A stretch of DNA of 16,218 nucleotides. Source: an uncultured Desulfobacterales bacterium (GTDB lineage Bacteria; Desulfobacterota; Desulfobacteria; Desulfobacterales; JAFDCJ01). The DNA lies in the NCBI GenBank assembly GCA_945787595.1, contig CALZJV010000466.1, positions 1 through 16,218 on the forward strand. The letters run 5' to 3'. Below are positions 1 through 6,630 of the stretch, piece after piece (position 1 is the first letter of the stretch; every line of letters starts with the position of its first letter). Position numbers and translations under genes: made by a program. A model generated the notes under the pieces. The model was given only the letters and a program-made list of their open reading frames with translations, searched no databases and was not told the origin of the DNA.

Positions 1-69
1 GGTGCGATATGACGGATTCTCACTGTTCGCTGCAAGAGATCCCAATATTGTCCTATCTTCCAGATTCAT
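1..69 (-). CDS. Possible Lrp/AsnC-type regulator, N-terminal fragment (runs off left edge)
   Basis: Reading leftward from an ATG at 69, the frame stays open to the window edge for 23 codons. The peptide contains DRTILGSLAANSENPSYRT. This resembles the start of the AsnC/Lrp helix-turn-helix domain, where a D-R-x-I-L-x-x-L-x-x-N stretch is followed by S-Y-R and the recognition helix. An in-frame TAA (88-90) lies just upstream, so the start must be at or close to this ATG. No good Shine-Dalgarno sequence is visible. It lies downstream of the AOR gene on the same strand, 156 bp away, with a perfect palindrome (152-177) in between that could be its operator. The opposite strand is also open here (2-79), so the call is tentative; only 23 residues are visible. 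Confidence 0.4.
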   Translation of the reverse strand, partial: MNLEDRTILGSLAANSENPSYRT

Positions 70-91
70 ACATGGTTAGGTCTGGGCCAGG

Positions 92-148
92 GGTGTCAGT
101 AAGGCGAGTCGCTAAATCCTGAAACCTGAACACTGACACCTGAAACCC
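92..148. repeat. Heptamer array with hairpin (CTGAAAC/CTGACAC type)
   Basis: Positions 119-146 are four consecutive 7-nt units: CTGAAAC, CTGAACA, CTGACAC, CTGAAAC. The third unit region (ACTGACACC, 132-140) is the exact complement of GGTGTCAGT at 92-100, so the stretch can fold into a hairpin with a 31-nt loop. The final 16 bases (133-148) recur exactly at 5655-5670 between the livK and livH genes. It lies between the AOR gene and the putative regulator at the left edge. Confidence 0.75.
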
Positions 149-151
149 TCA

Positions 152-177
152 TTTTCTGACAACATGTTGTCAGAAAA
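152..177. promoter_or_regulatory. Perfect 26-bp palindrome, candidate operator
   Basis: Thirteen bases (TTTTCTGACAACA) are followed immediately by their exact reverse complement, giving a spacer-free 26-bp palindrome. It sits 83 bp upstream of the possible Lrp/AsnC start at 69 and 49 bp beyond the AOR stop. No T-run follows the stem in the leftward direction of AOR transcription, so an intrinsic terminator is less likely than a dimer-binding operator. The 7-mer TTGTCAG recurs once in the promoter region of the GntR gene (3559-3565), which may be chance. Confidence 0.5.
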
Positions 178-225
178 AACCCGATAAAGGCCTAATAACC
201 CGCTTAGCACATTATGCTTATGGAC

Positions 226-2037
226 TCAATCTTGCGGGACCCCTTGCGCATCCCACCCCTTGGCCTTATAGTACGCCTTGACCATACGGCCGATCGGTAC
301 GACCTGTCCCTTGGAAGCCCCTTCTTTCAAAGGTTCGTGGGTAAATCGTCTCGGCAAAGTATCCTGTAAGGCAGTTACGCCGAAATCGATATTCATCTTG
401 CGATCTCTATCAATGATGCCTTTCAAAGCGTCATCCACTTTCTCGGGGGTAAATTTTAGGCCCGTACCGGCGGTCAGCAATCGCGAGGCGAAATCGAAAT
501 CGAGAATATCCATACTCAAACCGATATTCTTGCACATGGTCAGGCAATCCGTCAGCAAGGCTTGACGTTCGGTATGTTCCACCAGGATGGCCTTGCCGTT
601 GTAGGACAACCGATCGGCAATATCCCGCACCCCCCAGCGTTTTTCGGCCTCATCATAACGCTCGGTCAACTCAAAAAACGGTTCGGCTCTCAGATGATCG
701 CCGCCTCTGGAAGCGATGGCATAGGTCAGGCCGAAGGCTTTGATTCCACGGGGATCGCCACAGATCATATCCAGCCCTTTAACATGAAAGGCATATTCCC
801 CGGTACCTTTGGCGAAATGTTGAGCAAGGCTGCGGGTTCCTTCAGCAAAAAGGTCTCCGATGCCTTCCCGGCGGATAATCATACCCAACAGTTTTTCAAC
901 CGTTTGGCAGTTGCCCCAGGCAAAATCGAGTCCGTCAAAATCGTCTTTGGTAAGCAGCCCTCTTTGAACGCATTCCATCGCCCATCCAATGGTCTCACCC
1001 GAGCTGAGCGAATCCAACCCCATGCGATTGAGGAATGCATTCATTTTAAGTCCAAATTTAAGATCATTGTTGCCGATCCGGGAGGTGTAACTGCAGAGCG
1101 TTTCAAACTCAGGGCCTTCGGCCTCCACGTCGCCGCTAAGATAATAGCGGGAACAATGGAGGTTGCAATTAAAACAGGATTTATTTTTGACTTTAAATTT
1201 TTCGGCCAGAGTTTCACCGCTGACACGATCCACATAGTCGCACAGGCCTTGCTGGAAATGATTGGTAGGCAGAATTCCGATACCGTTTAAAGCCTTCATC
1301 AGCAGGGTGGATCCTAGGGTATTGCGCTTCTCATATTCCGCATGGGTCATTATCTTCTGATCCAATTCCCGGCAAAGATCCAGATAAACCAGCGGATCCG
1401 CCACCGCCAATCGTCCCCTGCCTCGAACGGCCACGGCTTTTAAATGTTTGGAACCGAATAAGCACCCCATGCCGGTGCGGCCGCACATGCGGGAATTGTT
1501 GCAGGCCACGGTCGCATATTTTACCAGATTCTCCCCGGCCGGACCGATGGCGGCCACCTGAACGGCATTGTCATTGACGTCTTTGCGAATCGCTGCGGTG
1601 GTTTGCCAAATATCTTTACCCCACAAATGGGAGGCATCCCGGATTTCAACGTGATCATCGGCAATGTAAAGATAGCAGGGTTTTTGGCAGCGTCCGGTCA
1701 TCACGATTTGGTCGTAACCGGCCTGTTTGAGTTCGGCTCCGAAAAACCCGCCGGCCGCCGAATCTCCAAGGATGCCCGTCATTGGTGATTTTCCGGAAAT
1801 CGTCATAAAGGCTGACGCCGACAAAAGGGTTCCGGTGAGCGGACCGACACCGACAAGCAGCATATTCGCCGGCGTAAGGGGATCGCAATCCCGTTCCAAT
1901 TCTTCGTATAAGCGGGTGGAATTGAGTCCCCGGCCACCGATGACATTCAGCATGTATGCGGGATCTGCTTTTTCACGATGAATCATTCCGGATGTCAAAT
2001 CCACCCGCAGGATATGTCCGCCATAACCGTACAACAT
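226..2037 (-). CDS. Aldehyde:ferredoxin oxidoreductase family enzyme (tungsto/molybdopterin)
   Basis: The 603-residue protein has the full length of the AOR family, cytoplasmic enzymes that interconvert aldehydes and carboxylic acids with ferredoxin, using a bis-pterin W or Mo cofactor and one [4Fe-4S] cluster. The N-terminal glycine-rich block GGRGLNSTRLYEEL (about 34-47) and the pterin-binding GLDSLSSGETIGW stretch (about 340-352) are present. The cluster ligands appear as C-x2-C-x3-C at C288, C291 and C295, with the fourth most likely C502 in the DCLTMCK motif. The start ATG abuts the stop of the ferredoxin-like gene (TAAATG) and is preceded by AAGGAGGG. Members of this family accept many substrates (aldehydes, aromatic acids, glyceraldehyde-3-phosphate, and some unknown), and nothing here fixes the substrate. 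It is the last gene of a three-gene operon with its likely electron-transfer partner. Confidence 0.95.
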   Translation of the reverse strand: MLYGYGGHILRVDLTSGMIHREKADPAYMLNVIGGRGLNSTRLYEELERDCDPLTPANMLLVGVGPLTGTLLSASAFMTISGKSPMTGILGDSAAGGFFGAELKQAGYDQIVMTGRCQKPCYLYIADDHVEIRDASHLWGKDIWQTTAAIRKDVNDNAVQVAAIGPAGENLVKYATVACNNSRMCGRTGMGCLFGSKHLKAVAVRGRGRLAVADPLVYLDLCRELDQKIMTHAEYEKRNTLGSTLLMKALNGIGILPTNHFQQGLCDYVDRVSGETLAEKFKVKNKSCFNCNLHCSRYYLSGDVEAEGPEFETLCSYTSRIGNNDLKFGLKMNAFLNRMGLDSLSSGETIGWAMECVQRGLLTKDDFDGLDFAWGNCQTVEKLLGMIIRREGIGDLFAEGTRSLAQHFAKGTGEYAFHVKGLDMICGDPRGIKAFGLTYAIASRGGDHLRAEPFFELTERYDEAEKRWGVRDIADRLSYNGKAILVEHTERQALLTDCLTMCKNIGLSMDILDFDFASRLLTAGTGLKFTPEKVDDALKGIIDRDRKMNIDFGVTALQDTLPRRFTHEPLKEGASKGQVVPIGRMVKAYYKAKGWDAQGVPQD

Positions 2038-2559
2038 TTATGCCCTCCTTCCTGCCACCCAACTGTCTCTGAGTTCCCGTGAAAGCGTCATGGCATAGCT
2101 TAGCCGCTTTCCCTCCGAGCTAAGTCCGCGACTTGCTTTTTTGAATAATTTTACACTGATCGCGTCGGTGACATCGGGTTCGTAGTGAAGGGCGTCCAGG
2201 GTACAGGCCTTGACGCAGCGCGGGTCACCGCCGCAAAGATCGCAGACAAGCGGGATTTCCTCATACAGTTCAATGGCGCCGATGGGACACAGGGTCTCAC
2301 AAGTGCCGCAAGCGGTGCACAAAGTCGGCGAGACGATCACCTGTCCCAGTGAGCCGATCTGGATCGCTTTCTCCGGACACTTGGTGCAGTAACGTTCAGA
2401 ACACTGCTGACAAATCAGCGGATAGTCAATTCCGATATCTTCAATTTTGACGACTTTTATTCGCGCCCCGCTGCGTCCGATTTTACCGGAATGAAAAAAC
2501 GAACAATTCACCTCACAGCGGCTGCAGCCGGAACACCTTGCAAGTTCGAGGGTGATCAT
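2038..2559 (-). CDS. Ferredoxin-like 4Fe-4S electron-transfer subunit (four clusters) of the AOR operon
   Basis: With the start at ATG 2557-2559 the protein has 173 residues and 16 cluster cysteines: C9/12/15/19, C50/53/58/61, C81/84/87/91 and C106/109/115/119. This is the spacing of the DMSO-reductase-type iron-sulfur subunit (HycB/DmsB-like), four [4Fe-4S] clusters acting as an electron wire. This start is preferred over one 36 bases upstream because its ATG overlaps the TGA of the preceding gene as ATGA, with AAAGGA in front. Its stop abuts the AOR start. By position it probably passes electrons between the AOR active site and ferredoxin or a membrane carrier. The last 45 residues have no cysteines and are basic; I see no membrane segment, so it is probably cytoplasmic. 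Confidence 0.93.
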   Translation of the reverse strand: MITLELARCSGCSRCEVNCSFFHSGKIGRSGARIKVVKIEDIGIDYPLICQQCSERYCTKCPEKAIQIGSLGQVIVSPTLCTACGTCETLCPIGAIELYEEIPLVCDLCGGDPRCVKACTLDALHYEPDVTDAISVKLFKKASRGLSSEGKRLSYAMTLSRELRDSWVAGRRA

Positions 2560-2858
2560 GCTTGGGTTATCCTTTCGATGCGGTAATGGACACATCCCTT
2601 AGGGTCCGGACAGACAAACACCTGGCCGTCCTTTGCGGTCCAATCCCCTTTTTCAGGCTGTACTCGCTGCAGCAAGGGGAAAATAGGCATCATGCTCTGC
2701 AGTGCCCACATGCAAATGTGTCTGCCCTGCGGAATCAAAATCTTACCGCCGTCCACAATAAAACTGTCTCCGCCGTCCACAATAAAACTGTCTCCTACCA
2801 GGATGGGCTGATTGCAGTACCCGTCGATTTTTTCTGCTGTTACTTTAAGTTTGTACAT
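2556..2858 (-). CDS. TIGR04076-family small protein with 8-residue internal duplication
   Basis: The 100-residue product begins MYKLKVTAEKI and contains PQGRHICMWALQSMMP and CPDPKGCVHYRIER. I recognise this pattern as the TIGR04076 family, small proteins of unknown biochemical function often encoded next to AOR-type tungstoenzymes and ferredoxins. ATG 2856-2858 is chosen because AAAGGTG lies nine bases in front of it; a GTG four codons upstream is itself part of that Shine-Dalgarno. Residues GDSFIVDG occur twice in a row, encoded by a perfect 24-bp tandem duplication (2746-2793), so the protein is eight residues longer than expected at that loop. It is the first gene of the AOR operon and overlaps the ferredoxin gene by four bases. 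Confidence 0.85.
   Translation of the reverse strand: MYKLKVTAEKIDGYCNQPILVGDSFIVDGGDSFIVDGGKILIPQGRHICMWALQSMMPIFPLLQRVQPEKGDWTAKDGQVFVCPDPKGCVHYRIERITQA
2746..2793. repeat. Perfect 24-bp tandem duplication inside a coding region
   Basis: Two identical 24-bp copies (2746-2769 and 2770-2793) lie head to tail and in frame, each encoding GDSFIVDG in the TIGR04076-type protein. No base has diverged between the copies, including at synonymous sites, which suggests a recent event. Confidence 0.97.
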
Positions 2859-2895
2859 GGTTTTTTGCACCTTTAAATAGGAACTAGGTAGGGCG

Positions 2896-2916
2896 GTTCA
2901 GCGTTCCGGGTTGAAA
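2896..2916. repeat. Short heptamer repeat (GTTCAGC, GTTCCGG, GTTGAAA)
   Basis: Three 7-nt units starting with GTT run from 2896 to 2916. A closely similar triplet (GTTCAAC, GTTCAGG, GTTGAAA) occurs at 14794-14814. The unit GTTCAGG is the reverse complement of a rotation of TGAACCC, the unit of the array at 3623-3694, so the three loci look related. Confidence 0.5.
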
Positions 2917-3013
2917 AAGCGCACACCGTTCACATCAAGGGGAGCCTGTCTCAATAGTGGCTAAGAATCCGTTCTGCACGATTGGCTATCGCTGGCTTTT
3001 CGGATTTGGGTTA

Positions 3014-3043
3014 ATAATGTGAACACTTTCTGATGGCTGTAAA
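3014..3043 (-). promoter_or_regulatory. Candidate sigma-70 promoter for the AOR operon
   Basis: Read leftward, TTTACA (3043-3038) is followed after 18 bp by CATTAT (3019-3014), 5/6 and 4/6 matches to the -35 and -10 consensus. Transcription would begin roughly 150 bp before the first gene of the AOR operon. This is the best match I found by eye and is weak evidence. Confidence 0.25.
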
Positions 3044-3194
3044 CTTTGACTATCTCGTAAAAAGTCAAAATTCTCGAATTTTGGTCTCATAACCCATTGA
3101 TTTTACAAACCCTTAAATTTTATTTTTGTGCCTTTTGCGCCTTTTTGCGGCTATATCAAACTTTGAACATTGAATTCTAGACCTGGAACTGATC

Positions 3195-3396
3195 ACCTTA
3201 GGTAGTTTCCATCCATAAATGGTCTTTTTGCCCAATCTCGGCGTCAATCGGCGCGTTTGTTTGTGCGACGTAGCCAGCTAGGTCTCCGCACAAACGCTTG
3301 ATTTCCTTGACCTTGGACAAAAATCCGCATTTCTGGATTGGAAACACTACTGAGTGCCCAATCTGATTTTAACTGATTTATGGACGGGCACTAGGT
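3195..3396. repeat. MITE-like imperfect inverted repeat, about 200 bp
   Basis: The left end (about 3195-3220, core CCATCCATAAAT) and the right end (3376-3396, core ATTTATGGACGGGCACTAGGT read across 3376-3396) are imperfect inverted copies. A second inner pair matches 3201-3234 against 3313-3350. The centre holds a strong hairpin: GCGTTTG plus TGTGCG (3253-3267) faces CGCACAAACGC (3287-3297). No open reading frame is inside. The nested symmetry, size and intergenic position fit a non-autonomous miniature transposable element. No clear target-site duplication was seen. Confidence 0.5.
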
Positions 3397-3531
3397 AAAA
3401 TCTAATATCCGGCAGTTTAAGGGATGCGATCTTGTATGTCAAGTGTATTTTTTATGGATGTCAGCCGCATCATTTTATTAATATTATTTATTTTCAAATA
3501 GTTATAAAATTAAGCGTCCTTAAACTTCAGC

Positions 3532-3560
3532 TTGACAATCAAACTCCCGTATACTAACTT
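3532..3560 (+). promoter_or_regulatory. Candidate promoter of the GntR-liv unit
   Basis: A perfect -35 hexamer TTGACA (3532-3537) is followed by TAACTT at the ideal 17-bp distance (3555-3560). A better -10-like TATACT sits at 3550-3555 but only 12 bp away. The upstream 50 bp are AT-rich, as in UP elements. TTGTCAG overlaps the end of this promoter (3559-3565). Confidence 0.45.
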
Positions 3561-3605
3561 GTCAGTTGTTTTACAGAAAGCACTCATCCCACCCCATAAT
3601 TGCCG

Positions 3606-3694
3606 TTCAGGGTTTGACCCTATGAACCCTGAACCCTTGAACCCTGAACCCTGAACCTTTGAACCCTGAACCCTGAACCCTTAACCCTGAACCT
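3606..3694. repeat. TGAACCC heptamer array directly upstream of the GntR gene
   Basis: About ten copies of TGAACCC (with TGAACCT and TAACCC variants) run from 3623 to 3694 in three blocks separated by single T insertions. At the left, GTTCAGGGT (3606-3614) is complementary to ACCCTGAAC (3626-3634), so the edge can form a hairpin. The array ends nine bases before the GntR start codon and so occupies the place where a ribosome-binding site should be. Confidence 0.9.
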
Positions 3695-3703
3695 CAATCA
3701 CCC

Positions 3704-4408
3704 ATGCAAGTACTTAAAACCACCAAACAAGATTCGGATTCTCTGACACAGCGGGTATATAAAGACCTGCGGACGGCCATTATTACCGGCAATATTACGG
3801 GAGGAACCCGGCTGGTAGAATCCACTCTGGCGGCGAATATGCAGGTCAGTCGGACTCCGGTTCGAGAAGCCCTTCACAAACTGGCCTTGGAAGGTCTGCT
3901 GTATTCGATTCCCCGGGCCGGCTACATTGTTGAGGAAATGTCCGACTACGACATCCAGGACTTATTCACGACCCGCATGACCATCGAGCAAATTGCGGCA
4001 CGCTTGGCTATGGAACACATAACAAAAGATGAGCTTAAGCGACTGGCACTGAATATTAAAAAAACAGATCAAGTGCTCGAGTCGGGGTTGACGGAAAAGA
4101 TGGCGGATCTGGACATGGCATTTCACGGCATCATTTACCAGGCCACTCGCAGCAAAACATTGTACCAGATTTGCCAGACCCTGAGTGACCACACGCTTAA
4201 ATATCGCATCGCACTGATACACCTACCGGAAATGGCACAAAAGACCAGGGATGGGCACCATAAAATTTATGAGGCCATTCTTGCCAAAGAGCCTTATCAG
4301 GTGGATGAAGCGATTCAATTGCATCTGCAGTTGGCCAAAAAGGATATAAAGGATTTATTGGAACGCAAGCGGCAAGAGGACTTCATTTCACAAAATCAGG
4401 TGGGTTAG
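3704..4408 (+). CDS. GntR-family transcriptional regulator, FadR/FCD subfamily
   Basis: The 234-residue protein has an N-terminal winged helix (about 13-78) with the GntR signature VSRTPVREALHKLALEGLL at about 48-66. A C-terminal all-helical FCD ligand-binding domain follows (about 85-220). Likely metal-ligand residues of the FCD pocket are D137, H141, H185 or H186, and H207. FCD regulators usually respond to small carboxylates and repress nearby catabolic or transport genes. Its position between the AOR operon and the liv genes makes it the likely regulator of one or both. The gene lies 55 bp before the binding-protein gene, so the two may share a transcript. The start ATG is supported by where the domain begins, but no Shine-Dalgarno precedes it; a heptamer array lies there instead. 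Confidence 0.93.
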   Translation: MQVLKTTKQDSDSLTQRVYKDLRTAIITGNITGGTRLVESTLAANMQVSRTPVREALHKLALEGLLYSIPRAGYIVEEMSDYDIQDLFTTRMTIEQIAARLAMEHITKDELKRLALNIKKTDQVLESGLTEKMADLDMAFHGIIYQATRSKTLYQICQTLSDHTLKYRIALIHLPEMAQKTRDGHHKIYEAILAKEPYQVDEAIQLHLQLAKKDIKDLLERKRQEDFISQNQVG

Positions 4409-4416
4409 AAAAAAGG

Positions 4417-4429
4417 CGTAACGCTTACG
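4417..4429. promoter_or_regulatory. Short inverted repeat before livK, candidate GntR operator
   Basis: CGTAA (4417-4421) and TTACG (4425-4429) form a perfect inverted repeat around CGC, nine bases after the GntR stop and 34 bases before the livK start. GntR-family sites are typically short palindromes with GT and AC half-sites, so it could be an operator. It may also be chance. Confidence 0.3.
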
Positions 4430-4463
4430 TATTAATCCATCAACACAAATAAGGAGGGCAAAA

Positions 4464-5552
4464 ATGAAAAAGTTTCTAACAATCGTGTTATCGCTGGTGC
4501 TGATTTTTGGGATGATTGGATTTGGACACAGCTCGGATGTAAAAAAAGGTATTCGTGTCGGCAATGCCGGTGCGTTTACCGGGGATGCGGCCGCACCCTG
4601 TATGGAAATCTACAACTCGGCCCAGATTGCGGTGGATGAAGCCCAAGGCGTCAATGTTGCCCATAAGTTTGTGGCCGACGAATTAATGTACGGCGTTGTC
4701 GGTCCGCCCATGAGTCACATCGCCCAGGCTACACTTAAAATTTATGGTGCCGCCGACATGGCGAGTATCACCACTGCGGCGTCCAAACCCGATCTCACGG
4801 AACAGGGATACAAACACTTTTTCAGGGTCAACGCGCGCAACGATGCCCACGGCTGGAATTGTGCCCTGTTCATGAAGAAAAACCTCAAGGCCGAGCGCGT
4901 CGCAATCCTCAACGAGAAAACCGCCTACAACGTCAATATGGCCAAAGAGACGATTGCCGGTCTGAAAAAATTGGGAATAACGGATATCATGCAAGAAACA
5001 ATCGTCGGTGGTGCTAAAGACTATTCGGCAGTCCTGACCAAAGTAAAAGCTTTTAAGCCGGATGTACTCTTTTTTGTTGCCACCACCGCACCGGATTGTG
5101 CCATCGGGGTGCGCCAAGCTAAGGAACTGGGAATTAGCGGAATATTTTTCGGCACCGAGGGCGCACGGGATAAAAACGATTTCATCAAAGCCGCCGAGGG
5201 CGCCGCCGAGGGCGCTTATGTCTATCATTTCGCGCCCGACATTTATTCTATATCCGTGGCAGCCGATTACGTCAAAAAATACGAAAGCACCTATGAAGTC
5301 CTTAGTGGTTTCGGTCCCCCGGCCTATGAGGCCATGAATATCCTGCTGACAGCCATCGATAAGGCAGCTGCAGACGGAGACATCACTCGCAAAGAAGTGG
5401 TGCAGCATTTACAAAAAACAGAAAATTACCAAGGAATTCTGGGATTTCCGGTTACGTTCGACGCCAAGGGAGATCTGAAAGGCGGTGCCACATATTTCTT
5501 TCAGGTTGTCGGCAACGATTTCAAACAGGTTGCGGTGATGACCGGAAAGTAA
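4464..5552 (+). CDS. livK: Periplasmic branched-chain amino acid-type substrate-binding protein (LivK-like), apparently shortened
   Basis: The 362-residue precursor starts with a signal peptide (MKKFLTIVLSLVLIFGMIGF, cleavage near 22-24) and continues as a type-1 periplasmic binding protein fold. Recognisable blocks are the glycine-rich start RVGNAGAFTGDAA (31-43), LTEQGYKHFFRV (about 110-121), RVAILNEKTAYN (about 141-152) and DYSAVLTKVKAFKPDVLFF (about 181-199). AAGGAGGG lies eight bases before the ATG. It feeds the membrane complex encoded downstream. The ligand cannot be deduced: this family binds branched-chain amino acids, amides, and aromatic or aliphatic acids. An oddity is that residues 53-68 pass straight from AQIAVDEA to QGVNVAHKF. 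From memory of the family, about 25-30 residues normally lie between these blocks, carrying a GGI-G-K segment, a beta-strand and a D-D motif. This looks like an in-frame deletion at about 4643. Confidence 0.9.
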   Translation: MKKFLTIVLSLVLIFGMIGFGHSSDVKKGIRVGNAGAFTGDAAAPCMEIYNSAQIAVDEAQGVNVAHKFVADELMYGVVGPPMSHIAQATLKIYGAADMASITTAASKPDLTEQGYKHFFRVNARNDAHGWNCALFMKKNLKAERVAILNEKTAYNVNMAKETIAGLKKLGITDIMQETIVGGAKDYSAVLTKVKAFKPDVLFFVATTAPDCAIGVRQAKELGISGIFFGTEGARDKNDFIKAAEGAAEGAYVYHFAPDIYSISVAADYVKKYESTYEVLSGFGPPAYEAMNILLTAIDKAAADGDITRKEVVQHLQKTENYQGILGFPVTFDAKGDLKGGATYFFQVVGNDFKQVAVMTGK

Positions 5553-5556
5553 GGTG

Positions 5557-5590
5557 ACCGGTATATTTAGACCTTATCGGTTTTGTTTTG
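5557..5590 (+). terminator. Intrinsic terminator or attenuator after livK
   Basis: ACCGGTA (5557-5563) can pair with TATCGGT (5575-5581), with one G-U pair and an 11-nt loop. It is followed by TTTGTTTTG. It lies four bases after the livK stop. Partial termination here would give the usual excess of binding protein over permease subunits. Confidence 0.5.
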
Positions 5591-5614
5591 GCAACATGTT
5601 TCAAGGAAAGCAAG

Positions 5615-5670
5615 GTGTCAGGTGTCAGGGAAAGTAGATGATAGATACTGAAACCTGACACCTGAAACCC
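5615..5670. repeat. Heptamer arrays in inverted orientation forming a hairpin
   Basis: Two GTGTCAG units (5615-5628) are followed, after a spacer, by CTGAAAC, CTGACAC, CTGAAAC (5648-5668). TCAGGTGTCAGG (5618-5629) is exactly complementary to CCTGACACCTGA (5654-5665), giving a 12-bp stem with a 24-nt loop. It lies 27 bases before the livH start and could act as an RNA stabiliser or attenuator between livK and livH. Sixteen bases at 5655-5670 are identical to 133-148. Confidence 0.85.
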
Positions 5671-5697
5671 GAATCCGTCTCTCGCGGAAACCTCTAA

Positions 5698-6630
5698 TTG
5701 GAAATATATCTTCAGCAATTACCCCAGCAACTGGTAAACGGCTTAACACTGGGGGGTGTCTATGCGCTGATTGCCATCGGCTACACCATGGTCTACGGCA
5801 TCCTGGGCATGCTCAACTTTGCCCATGGCGAGATTTATATGATCGGCGGATTCACCGGGTGGTGGGTGCTCCACCTTTTGACCCGTAACAATCAGGTGTT
5901 CATAAACACGACCCTGGTTATATCTTTGATGATCGTTCTTGCCATGGGCGTCTCCGGATTTGTGGGTATCATGACGGAACGTTTTGCATATCGCCCCTTG
6001 CGCAACGCCCCCCGCATGAATTTACTGCTCAGCGCCCTGGGGGTTTCCATTTTTTTGCAAAACCTCGTATTGACCTACCAGGGCGCCAAAGTCCGTGTGT
6101 TTCACATTACTTCTCTGATTCCCGAAAATATCCGCGTATTTCATATCGGCTCCACTGTTTTTTCGTTTATGCGGGTTCTGGTCATCGCCGTCACCTTTCT
6201 GTTGATGGCGCTCCTGACAATAATGATCAAAAAAACCAAAGTCGGTAAGGCCATGCGTGCCACGGCCCAGGATATCGAGGCGGCTGCCTTTATGGGAATA
6301 GACGTGGACAGAATTGTCGTCATGGTTTTTCTGATAGGTTCCGCCCTGGGAGGCGCAGCTGGAGTTCTGGTGGGTCTGCTGTTCACCCAAGTGGATTACT
6401 ATGTCGGATTCCAGGCAGGATTGAAAGGGTTTACGGCTGCAGTTCTGGGAGGCATCGGCAGTATCCAGGGTGCCATGGTCGGCGGCATCCTGCTGGGCCT
6501 GACCGAATCGTTGGCCGTTACCTTTCTACCCTCAGCCTATAAGGATATTGTCGCTTTCGTGATTTTAATCACTGTACTCATTATTCGGCCCTGGGGCCTG
6601 CTGGGTGAAAGAGTCCCGGAAAAAGTATAG
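5698..6630 (+). CDS. livH: Liv-type ABC transporter permease LivH
   Basis: This is a 310-residue hydrophobic inner-membrane permease of the LivH family. It begins with LVNGLTLGGVYALIAIGYTM and contains the LNFAHGE motif (about 39-45), TERFAYRPLRNAP (about 91-103) and the EAA-like loop ATAQDIEAAAFMGID (about 188-202) that contacts the ATPase subunits. It ends in a typical final helix and RPWGLLG. About eight transmembrane segments are visible. The start is TTG: no ATG or GTG lies between it and the first helix, and family members begin at this point. The Shine-Dalgarno (GGAA, about ten bases upstream) is weak. With the LivM-LivG and LivF proteins it forms the translocation complex for the ligand caught by the upstream binding protein. 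A 145-bp spacer with a terminator-like stem and a repeat hairpin separates it from livK. Confidence 0.93.
   Translation: MEIYLQQLPQQLVNGLTLGGVYALIAIGYTMVYGILGMLNFAHGEIYMIGGFTGWWVLHLLTRNNQVFINTTLVISLMIVLAMGVSGFVGIMTERFAYRPLRNAPRMNLLLSALGVSIFLQNLVLTYQGAKVRVFHITSLIPENIRVFHIGSTVFSFMRVLVIAVTFLLMALLTIMIKKTKVGKAMRATAQDIEAAAFMGIDVDRIVVMVFLIGSALGGAAGVLVGLLFTQVDYYVGFQAGLKGFTAAVLGGIGSIQGAMVGGILLGLTESLAVTFLPSAYKDIVAFVILITVLIIRPWGLLGERVPEKV

Larger units (their letters stand above)
2859..3703. other. 845-bp divergent spacer between the AOR operon and the GntR-liv genes
   Basis: I find no gene here. From left to right it holds a short heptamer repeat (2896-2916), a weak leftward promoter candidate (3014-3043), a low-complexity stretch with period about 9 (TGCCTTT/TGCGCCTTT, about 3129-3155), a MITE-like inverted repeat (3195-3396), a very AT-rich segment (about 3465-3515) and the GntR promoter region (3532-3560). 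It ends in a heptamer array (3623-3694) running up to the GntR start. Both promoters of the divergent units must lie in it. Confidence 0.7.

Noticed and set aside
2..79. Plus-strand open frame ending TAG at the left edge
   Set aside because: Could be the tail of an upstream gene, but the opposite strand gives a helix-turn-helix-like N-terminus, which is the better match; only 25 codons either way.
152..177. Intrinsic terminator of the AOR operon
   Set aside because: The palindrome has no GC-rich stem and no T-run in the leftward direction.
562..1290. Long plus-strand open frame (242 codons) inside the AOR region
   Set aside because: It is antisense to a clearly recognised AOR gene with family motifs and correct starts; the open frame reflects AOR codon usage.
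3606..3694. CRISPR-like array
   Set aside because: Units are 7 nt with no unique spacers and no cas genes; it is a simple tandem repeat.
4683..5408. Long minus-strand open frame (241 codons) opposite livK
   Set aside because: Antisense to a recognised binding protein with signal peptide and ribosome-binding site; the translated product resembles nothing.
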